This document shows, in pieces, positions 1-5,335 of a stretch of DNA of 7,779 nucleotides (position 1 is its first letter; the number at the start of each line of letters is the position of its first letter). Position numbers and translations under genes: made by a program. The DNA is from Rickettsiales bacterium (GTDB taxonomy: Bacteria; Pseudomonadota; Alphaproteobacteria; Rickettsiales; UBA1997), in NCBI GenBank assembly GCA_028040005.1, contig JAOFKK010000044.1, positions 1 to 7,779 of the forward strand, in the 5' to 3' direction. A model generated the notes under the pieces. The model saw only the letters and a program-made list of their open reading frames with translations. It was not told the origin of the DNA and did not search any database.

Positions 1-2129
1 TCTTACTCCTTTTATCAAATAACTCCTTTGCTTCATGTATTAAGATTGAAGATAATAAATTTGAGTTCTTACCTCAAGATGGTACCATATGTGTTAATAA
101 AGCAACTTCAGGTATTTTAACATTATATTCTAATCCTGATATTAGTGACACGAGTGGCACTAATAATCTAGATACTCTTATTGCAGGTCGTAGTGATAGT
201 GGTTATTCAATACATCTTACCTTTGATCGTGACGGCTCTACTGCCTTATCAGGTGATCAGATTTTATTTGCAGCCTATGAGAATATGTCAGGTGGCGTCG
301 CTATAGCTAAGGCTGGTATTAGATCAGGTGAGTTTTTTTATGAGATTGGTAGTGAGCCAATTGATAGTGTAAATATGAATGCTCTTAATGATCCTACTGT
401 GGGTAATCCTCATATTGCTATTATTGTTTATGATGAGCGTCGTAAAAAGGTAACTCTTAATGTTGATGGTGCTGAAGCCGTTAGCGAGAATATCAATCCT
501 ATAGCTGATATATCTAAGATCTCTCGTATTGAATTTGGAGAAGGATATATAGGTAATATGAATATGATGTATAATTATGCCACTAAATTCTCAATCCAAG
601 AAAGAGATGATACAATATTTATATTATCCAAGTCTAATAAAGCAAAAACCATTGCAGCCAAAAAAGATGCGAGAGGTGTTTTAGTCTCGGGTGTTGATAG
701 GGAAGATGCAGTTCAATGCAGAATTGGCGCTGAATTAAATAATACAACAAAAGATTGCGACTTAATTGATTACACCGTAACCCTTCCGACTAATGCTACT
801 GGCCCTGCTACAGTTAATTATAATGCATCACTTAATGGCGGAGCTAATGTTGGGACAATAAATTGTGATACTGGCTATGAGGGATCGAGTGATTTAGGAT
901 ATTATTTTAGCGGCACAACGCTTATGGTAAGTGGACAATGCGCCCAACAATGTTCTGATGTTCCAGTTGGTGCAATTGGTATTGCTAGCAGTTGTGATAG
1001 CATGTTAATTGTTGATAGGTCGATGCTTTTATCAGCTATAGCTGATGGCAGCTATGATTTTAAGCCATCCGACTCCTATACAACACATTCTAATGATACT
1101 TATACATTTGCTAATGGGGCAAATACTATTTTTACTGGCCAAGTAACAGATATGAGCTCTTTATTTAATGGTGACTCATTTAGTGGCGATATATCAAATT
1201 GGGATGTAAGCAATGTTACCAATATGTATAATATGTTTTATAATTCCTCTGGTAATCCTAATATATCAAATTGGGATGTAGGTAATGTTACAAATATGAG
1301 TTCTATGTTTAGATATGCAGGTAATTTTAATTCCGATTTGAGTGGATGGAATGTAGGTAATGTTACTACTATGGAGCGTATGTTTAGTGGCGCATCTAAC
1401 TTTAATTCTGATATATCAGATTGGAATGTTAGTAATGTTACCAATATGAGCTCTATGTTTAGCAATGCCTCTAACTTTAATTCTGATATATCAGATTGGG
1501 TTGTAAGCAGTGTTAATAATATGAGTTATATGTTTAGCGACGCCCCTTTATTTAATTCTGATATATCGGGCTGGGTTGTAAGTGGTGTTACCAATATGCA
1601 CCGTATGTTTTATAACGCCTCTAACTTTAATTCTGATATATCAGGCTGGGTTGTAAGTGGTGTTACCGATATGAATTCTATGTTTTATAACGCCTCTAAC
1701 TTTAATTCTGATATATCAAGTTGGATTGTAAGTGGCGTTACTAATATGAGTTCTATGTTTAGATATGCAGATGATTTTGATTCCGATTTGAGTGGATGGA
1801 ATGTAGGTAGTGTTACCATTATGGATCGTATGTTTGGCGGCGCCACTTCTTTTGATTCTGACATATCAAGTTGGAATGTGAGTGGTGTTACTAATATGTA
1901 TGGTATGTTTAGTAATGCCACTTCTTTTAATTCCAACATATCAAGTTGGAATATGAGTAGTGTTGCCGATGTAGGATATATGTTTTATAATTCATCTTCT
2001 TTTAACCGAAATTTAAGTGGCTGGTGTGTTCAAAGTGTCACAAGCAGCACTAATTTTACTGGAGGAACCTCAATACTATCCGGGGCAAATATGCCACCTA
2101 CTTTTGGTAGCAATACCAATTGTAGCTAA
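1..2129 (+). CDS. Secreted BspA-type (DUF285) repeat surface protein, 5' partial
   Basis: The reading frame is open from base 3, so the gene begins upstream of the window; the first internal ATG (base 285) is not the start. At least 708 residues are visible. They begin with the end of a signal peptide (LLLLSNNSFA), which implies export. Visible residues 15-210 are beta-rich, and the stretch PHIAIIVYDERRKKVTLNVD (about 136-155) resembles the strand and 'V-DG' pattern of LamG/ConA-like jelly-rolls. Residues about 235-330 form a linker with several Cys. From base 1143 there are 12 repeats of 24-25 residues with the pattern VTNMssMF-x6-FNsDISxWxVS, the hallmark of DUF285/BspA-type leucine-rich-like repeats. 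The end (WCVQ... to NTNCS) is a Cys-bounded cap usual for this family. Such proteins are surface or secreted proteins, often linked to adhesion; the ligand here is unknown. The repeat family is very sure, the jelly-roll tentative. The gene is less A+T-biased than those downstream. Confidence 0.9.
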   Translation, partial: LLLLSNNSFASCIKIEDNKFEFLPQDGTICVNKATSGILTLYSNPDISDTSGTNNLDTLIAGRSDSGYSIHLTFDRDGSTALSGDQILFAAYENMSGGVAIAKAGIRSGEFFYEIGSEPIDSVNMNALNDPTVGNPHIAIIVYDERRKKVTLNVDGAEAVSENINPIADISKISRIEFGEGYIGNMNMMYNYATKFSIQERDDTIFILSKSNKAKTIAAKKDARGVLVSGVDREDAVQCRIGAELNNTTKDCDLIDYTVTLPTNATGPATVNYNASLNGGANVGTINCDTGYEGSSDLGYYFSGTTLMVSGQCAQQCSDVPVGAIGIASSCDSMLIVDRSMLLSAIADGSYDFKPSDSYTTHSNDTYTFANGANTIFTGQVTDMSSLFNGDSFSGDISNWDVSNVTNMYNMFYNSSGNPNISNWDVGNVTNMSSMFRYAGNFNSDLSGWNVGNVTTMERMFSGASNFNSDISDWNVSNVTNMSSMFSNASNFNSDISDWVVSSVNNMSYMFSDAPLFNSDISGWVVSGVTNMHRMFYNASNFNSDISGWVVSGVTDMNSMFYNASNFNSDISSWIVSGVTNMSSMFRYADDFDSDLSGWNVGSVTIMDRMFGGATSFDSDISSWNVSGVTNMYGMFSNATSFNSNISSWNMSSVADVGYMFYNSSSFNRNLSGWCVQSVTSSTNFTGGTSILSGANMPPTFGSNTNCS
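3..32 (+). other. C-terminal part of a Sec signal peptide
   Basis: The first ten visible codons read LLLLSNNSFA, followed by SC and a charged, polar sequence (IKIEDNKFEF). A Leu core, a short polar stretch and a small-x-small pattern (S-F-A) fit type I signal peptidase cleavage after base 32. The Cys two residues later is in the context F-A-S-C, a poor lipobox because Phe occupies the position that normally holds Leu, so a lipoprotein is less likely but not excluded. The positively charged N-terminus lies outside the window. Confidence 0.55.
1143..2036 (+). repeat. Twelve in-frame 72/75-bp tandem repeats encoding BspA-type units
   Basis: Units begin at the GTT/GTA Val codon at 1143, 1215, 1287, 1362, 1437, 1512, 1587, 1662, 1737, 1812, 1887 and 1962. 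The first two have 24 codons and the rest 25. The invariant frame is V-T-x-M-x-x-M-F, a variable hexamer, F-N-S-D-I-S, a variable residue, W, x-V. Conserved Met, Phe, Ile and Trp would form the hydrophobic core of a solenoid, and the variable positions would be exposed. A degenerate unit follows (2037 on) and leads into the cap. Some units share long identical DNA, so the array has expanded recently. The repetition also explains the long antisense open frames here. Confidence 0.95.
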
Positions 2130-2214
2130 TTTAAATTATATCTTGCAAAGAATTATAATTGTTGTTTAATTAGATTTTAAAATTAAAAATATCTTTAGTT
2201 TATAGCTATCTATT

Positions 2215-2233
2215 ACAATTAAACACAATTAAA
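2215..2233 (+). repeat. Direct 9-base repeat just before the symporter start
   Basis: ACAATTAAA occurs at 2215-2223 and again at 2225-2233, a 10-base period, ending directly at the ATG of the symporter gene. It lies in a 104-base A+T-rich gap between the surface protein and the symporter. The gap also contains the short palindromes AATTATAATT (2151-2160) and ATTTTAAAAT (2174-2183), but no convincing sigma-70 promoter or terminator. In sequence this A+T-rich, chance or an operator are both possible. Confidence 0.3.
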
Positions 2234-3568
2234 ATGGAATATTTTGCTAATATTATCTCTGCTTCAAATAATTTTCTTTGGAGTTATGTAGTTACTTATT
2301 TTTGCCTTGGTAGCGGACTTTTTTTCTCTTTTAAATTAAAATTATTTCAATTCAAAGCATTAAAACAAAGTATTTCTGCTCTAAAAGAGGATAGGAAATA
2401 TAATGATGATAAAGAAAGAGATATTAGTAATTTCCAAGCATTAACAGCAACCATTGCCGGGGCAGTCGGTCTTGGTAATATTGCCGGGGTTGCAGTTGCT
2501 ATTCAAATGGGCGGTGCTGGTGCTGTTTTTTGGATGTGGGTTACTGCTTTAATTGGCATGGCCGTTAGATATGCCGAGACATTTTTAGCAATTTACTATC
2601 AAGAAACAAGCGAGGATGGCAAAAAACATTTTGGTGGACCAATCTATTATATTACAAAAGGATTAAAGAAGAAATACCATTTTCTAGCAGTTTTATTTGC
2701 AATTTTTACCATGGTTGGCGCTGCTGGCACTGGCGCTATGTATCAATCTAATCAAGTTTCATCAATCTTAAATTCTGAATTTGGTATTGGAGCATTAACA
2801 AGTGGAATAATATTGGCAATTATTGTTGCTATTGTCATTTTTGGTGGCATTAAAAGAATTAGTCACGTTGCTGAAAAATTAGTACCCTTTATGTGTATAT
2901 TTTATGTTGGTATAGCATTGATATTAATTTTTATGAATATTGGTTCTGTCCCGGCAGTTATGATGTCTATTATTAAAAATGCATTCATTGTTGATTCAAT
3001 GATTGGCGGCGGAATCGGATCTGTTATTGCTATTGGCGTTCAAAGAGCAATATTTTCTAATGAATCTGGCCTTGGAACCACGCCAATTATCTATGGGGCT
3101 GTTAAAAAAAGCAAAGATATTGCCAAACAATCATCAGTTAGTGTTTTAAGCCCTTTTATTGATACTATTATTGTTTGCTCCGCTACTGCTTTTATTATAT
3201 TAATTTCAGGCAATCATATGCTACAACCAGATAAAATAACTGGAATTTTACTAACAGTACAATCTTTTTCAAGCTTATCTCTTCCTTATGCTGCAATATT
3301 TATAACAATCGTTGTGTCACTCCTTGCTTTTTCTACAATGATAACATGGTCTTATTATGGAGAAAATTCCTTTTCTTACCTTTTTGGTCCAAAATATAAA
3401 TTTATCTATAAAATCTTCTTCCTATTGGCCATTATTATTGGAGCTGCAAGAGAATTATCGCTTATAATTAATGTTTCAGATTTACTTATTGCTTTAATGG
3501 TAATACCAAATGTAATAGCCTTAATGTTACTTAGGAAAGTAATTTTTAAGAATACTTTTAAAAAATAA
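2234..3568 (+). CDS. Sodium:alanine (AGCS) family symporter
   Basis: A 444-residue polytopic inner-membrane protein of the alanine/glycine:cation symporter family (AGCS, Pfam Na_Ala_symp), which takes up small neutral amino acids with Na+. The family core is clear: TIAGAVGLGNIAGVAVAI (residues 73-90; most members have GTGNI), GGAGAVFWMWVTALIGMAVRYAE (93-115, split as GGAGAVFWMW and VTALIGMAVRYAE), GGPIYYI (134-140), NQVSSIL (173-179), GGIKRISHVAEKLVPFM (204-220), FSNESGLGTTP (274-284) and FIDTIIVCSATA (308-319). Length and N-terminus (first membrane helix about 14-34) match the family, which supports the ATG at 2234. It ends 5 bases before fabZ and is probably co-transcribed with it. The substrate cannot be read from sequence; alanine or glycine is the family default. 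No Shine-Dalgarno sequence is visible. Confidence 0.93.
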   Translation: MEYFANIISASNNFLWSYVVTYFCLGSGLFFSFKLKLFQFKALKQSISALKEDRKYNDDKERDISNFQALTATIAGAVGLGNIAGVAVAIQMGGAGAVFWMWVTALIGMAVRYAETFLAIYYQETSEDGKKHFGGPIYYITKGLKKKYHFLAVLFAIFTMVGAAGTGAMYQSNQVSSILNSEFGIGALTSGIILAIIVAIVIFGGIKRISHVAEKLVPFMCIFYVGIALILIFMNIGSVPAVMMSIIKNAFIVDSMIGGGIGSVIAIGVQRAIFSNESGLGTTPIIYGAVKKSKDIAKQSSVSVLSPFIDTIIVCSATAFIILISGNHMLQPDKITGILLTVQSFSSLSLPYAAIFITIVVSLLAFSTMITWSYYGENSFSYLFGPKYKFIYKIFFLLAIIIGAARELSLIINVSDLLIALMVIPNVIALMLLRKVIFKNTFKK

Positions 3569-3573
3569 ATAAG

Positions 3574-4020
3574 ATGACAATAGATCCAAAATTAAACATA
3601 CAGCAAATTTTAGAAGTTTTACCTCATAGATATCCATTATTATTAGTTGATAAAATAACTGAAGTTACCAAAGAGCAGGTCATTGGTATAAAAAATGTTA
3701 CTTTTAATGAGCCACATTTTATGGGTCATTTTCCAGGTAAACCTGTAATGCCTGGTGTTTTAATTATTGAAGCTATGGCACAAACTTCAGCCATGTTACC
3801 GCACTTATCTTACGATATGAAGTTGGGTGAAAAATTAATCTATTTTACAACAATTGATAATGTAAAATTCAAAAAAATTGTTATTCCTGGAGATGTTTTA
3901 GAATTGCATATTGATCTTGTTAAATTTAAAAGAAATTTCTGGAAATTCTCTGGCAAAGCCAAAGTTAATGGAGAGGTTGTTACTGAGGCTGAATTTTCCG
4001 CAATGATTGTTGATAGATAA
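3574..4020 (+). CDS. fabZ: 3-hydroxyacyl-ACP dehydratase FabZ
   Basis: A 148-residue cytoplasmic hot-dog-fold enzyme that dehydrates (3R)-hydroxyacyl-ACP to trans-2-enoyl-ACP in fatty-acid elongation. The N-terminal ILEVLPHRYPLLLVDKI motif (12-28) and the active-site segment NEPHFMGHFPGKPVMPG (45-61) are typical. His52 in GHFPG and Glu66 in EAMAQ correspond to the catalytic His54 and Glu68 of E. coli FabZ. Length is normal and the frame intact. It lies between the symporter and lpxA with 5-base gaps on each side. FabZ and LpxA compete for the same hydroxyacyl-ACP pool, so their coupling balances phospholipid and lipid A synthesis. The start ATG follows AATAAATAAG, with no real Shine-Dalgarno sequence. 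Confidence 0.97.
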   Translation: MTIDPKLNIQQILEVLPHRYPLLLVDKITEVTKEQVIGIKNVTFNEPHFMGHFPGKPVMPGVLIIEAMAQTSAMLPHLSYDMKLGEKLIYFTTIDNVKFKKIVIPGDVLELHIDLVKFKRNFWKFSGKAKVNGEVVTEAEFSAMIVDR

Positions 4021-4025
4021 ATAAT

Positions 4026-4808
4026 ATGACACAAAAGATTCATCCTAGTGCAATTATCGATCCTAATGCCAAAATTGGTAATCAAGTTGAAATTGGCGCC
4101 TTTTCTATAATTGGTCCCAAAGTAAAAATAGGAGATAATAATATTATTAAATCAAATGTAATTATTGATGGTAATACAATAATTGGCGATAATAATAAAA
4201 TTTTTCCTTTTGCAGTAATTGGTGAAGAACCACAAGATTTAAAATATAATGGGGAAGATTCTCAAATTATAATCGGGAATAACAATAAAATTCGTGAATA
4301 TGTAACAATTCACCCAGGAACCAAGGATGATAATATGATCACCAAAATTGGTGATAATTGTCTCTTTATGATTTCTGCCCATATTGCGCATGATTGCATG
4401 ATTGGTGATAATGTTATTCTTGCCAATAATGCTACCCTTGCTGGCCATGTTCATATTGGTGATAATGTGGTAATTGGCGGACTTTCTGCTATTCATCAAT
4501 TTGTTAAAATTGGTCGCTTCGCTATGATTGGCGGCATGTCTGGCGTTGAAAATAATGTTTTACCTTTTACAACAGTTATGGGTGAAAGGGCGAAATTAGC
4601 AGGTTTAAATTTAATCGGCCTTAAAAGAGGGCAAATTAATCGCAATTCTATTAATGCTGTTAGAAAATTCTATAAGGATCTGTTCCAAAATGATGATTTT
4701 AACAATAATCTAGCACAATCTTTAAAAGAATTATCATCAGACCCATTAATTGATGAGATGAATCAATTTATTGAACAAAAAGGTAAGAGGGGAATTTGTA
4801 AACCTTGA
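4026..4808 (+). CDS. lpxA: UDP-N-acetylglucosamine acyltransferase LpxA
   Basis: A 260-residue cytoplasmic trimeric enzyme for the first step of lipid A synthesis: transfer of a 3-hydroxyacyl group from ACP to O-3 of UDP-GlcNAc. The N-terminal two thirds are hexapeptide repeats (I-G-D-N-x-x-I type) forming a left-handed beta-helix; the C-terminal helical part ends FIEQKGKRGICKP, as usual for the family. HIAHD (119-123) contains His122, equivalent to catalytic His125 of E. coli LpxA. His141, His157 and Gln158, and PQDLKY (69-74), match substrate-contact positions. Gly170 aligns with E. coli Gly173, the 'hydrocarbon ruler' residue; Gly there suggests a long (about C14) acyl chain, an inference. 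It is last in the symporter-fabZ-lpxA cluster; lpxB, which often follows, is absent here. Confidence 0.97.
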   Translation: MTQKIHPSAIIDPNAKIGNQVEIGAFSIIGPKVKIGDNNIIKSNVIIDGNTIIGDNNKIFPFAVIGEEPQDLKYNGEDSQIIIGNNNKIREYVTIHPGTKDDNMITKIGDNCLFMISAHIAHDCMIGDNVILANNATLAGHVHIGDNVVIGGLSAIHQFVKIGRFAMIGGMSGVENNVLPFTTVMGERAKLAGLNLIGLKRGQINRNSINAVRKFYKDLFQNDDFNNNLAQSLKELSSDPLIDEMNQFIEQKGKRGICKP

Positions 4809-4826
4809 TGATTTTTCTATAATTTG

Positions 4827-4855
4827 TTGACATATAAAGAATTGAAATTTATCAT
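4827..4855 (+). promoter_or_regulatory. Sigma-70-type promoter for the tRNA-Lys/rpsU unit
   Basis: A perfect -35 hexamer TTGACA (4827-4832) is followed after exactly 17 bases by TATCAT (4850-4855), one mismatch from the TATAAT consensus. The start of transcription would be near 4862, just after the end of lpxA and about 100 bases before the mature 5' end of tRNA-Lys. It is the best promoter match in the window. Exact -35 matches with ideal spacing are unlikely by chance even in A+T-rich DNA, and the position between two functional groups is sensible. Confidence 0.65.
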
Positions 4856-4884
4856 CGTAGTTTGCGGTCAATAAAGGCCAGTTA

Positions 4885-4923
4885 AAAGCTGAGAAAATTA
4901 AAAATCATAATTTTATTAGCTTT
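4885..4923 (+). other. Possible hairpin in the tRNA leader
   Basis: AAAGCT (4885-4890) can pair with AGCTTT (4918-4923). After two more pairs and one mismatch, AAAATT (4894-4899) pairs with AATTTT (4909-4914), leaving a 9-base loop. A smaller GGTC-AATAAA-GGCC stem lies just upstream (about 4866-4879). No U-run follows the larger stem, so it is not a classical terminator. It could help tRNA 5' processing, or the roughly 100-base leader could be a small RNA. The inner part is almost pure A/T, so chance pairing is possible. Confidence 0.3.
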
Positions 4924-4961
4924 ATTAAGATATTTGCGAAAATTATTTAATTATTATTTTC

Positions 4962-5037
4962 GAGCACGTAGCTCAGTCGGTAGAGCACCTGACTTTTAAT
5001 CAGGTTGTCGTGGGTTCGATTCCCACCGTGCTCACCA
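4962..5037 (+). tRNA. tRNA-Lys (anticodon UUU)
   Basis: A 76-base cloverleaf. The acceptor stem GAGCACG/CGTGCTC is fully paired; D stem GCTC/GAGC with loop AGTCGGTA; anticodon stem CCTGA/TCAGG with loop CTTTTAA; variable loop TTGTC; T stem GTGGG/CCCAC with loop TTCGATT; discriminator A and an encoded CCA end. The anticodon is TTT (4995-4997), reading the Lys codons AAA and AAG; AAA dominates in the genes here. It lies 43 bases before rpsU on the same strand, without a terminator between, so both may come from one transcript. Confidence 0.98.
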
Positions 5038-5080
5038 ATATCTTATATAACATTATTTTAAAATTTTTAAACATTCTTTA

Positions 5081-5269
5081 ATGGAAATTAAAATCAATAG
5101 CAGAAGCGGTATTAATAGTGCAATTGCTCAATTTAAAAAAGAGACCAAAAAAAATGGCATTGTAATTGAGGCAAGAATCAGAATGTATCACGAAAATAAT
5201 CGCCGAAGAAGCAAAAGAAAAACTGAAGAAAGAATCAGAAGAAGGGTTCAAGCTAAGGCATGGAATTAA
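5081..5269 (+). CDS. rpsU: Small ribosomal subunit protein bS21
   Basis: A 62-residue, very basic protein matching bS21 in layout: a short beta-like N-terminus (MEIKIN), a helix INSAIAQFKKETKKNG (11-26), then an Arg/Lys-rich helical tail (ARIRMYHENNRRRSKRK at 31-47, then EERIRRR). bS21 sits on the 30S platform near the 3' end of 16S rRNA and takes part in translation initiation. The protein is a little shorter than usual (E. coli 71 residues), chiefly at the C-terminus, and diverges in the middle, where relatives often have Y-E-x-P-S. The ATG follows AACATTCTTTA, with no Shine-Dalgarno sequence. It is probably transcribed with the upstream tRNA-Lys. The assignment rests on size, charge and pattern rather than strong identity. 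Confidence 0.85.
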   Translation: MEIKINSRSGINSAIAQFKKETKKNGIVIEARIRMYHENNRRRSKRKTEERIRRRVQAKAWN

Positions 5270-5335
5270 TTTCCATCATTAGCTTTTACCATTTAAATCA
5301 GCCACACAATATCTGATAACTAAGATATAAATTAG

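Noticed and set aside
24..38. Lipoprotein signal (Cys at 36-38)
   Set aside because: The context F-A-S-C lacks Leu/Val at the -3 position; type I cleavage after S-F-A is more likely, although not proven.
285..287. ATG as the start of the surface protein
   Set aside because: The frame is open to base 3 and encodes a signal-peptide end upstream, so this Met is internal (visible residue 95).
1238..1939. Antisense open frames of 75 and 84 codons across the repeat array
   Set aside because: They mirror the 75-base repeats of the + strand gene, share its periodicity and lack start signals or family resemblance; they are shadows.
1143..2036. CRISPR-like or noncoding satellite array
   Set aside because: Repeats are contiguous, in frame and encode a known protein repeat; there are no unique spacers between identical short repeats.
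2130..2233. Promoter for the symporter cluster
   Set aside because: Several A/T hexamers resemble a -10 box, but none has a matching -35 at acceptable spacing.
3840..4499. Antisense open frames over fabZ and lpxA
   Set aside because: They lie wholly opposite well-identified genes and have no recognisable features.
4885..4930. Rho-independent terminator for lpxA
   Set aside because: The stem has only two G-C pairs, a mismatch and no U-tract, and it lies downstream of a good promoter for the tRNA.
5309..5328. Hairpin ATATCT-GATAACTA-AGATAT after rpsU as a terminator
   Set aside because: Only six mostly A/T pairs and no following T-run; such inverted repeats are expected by chance in this sequence.
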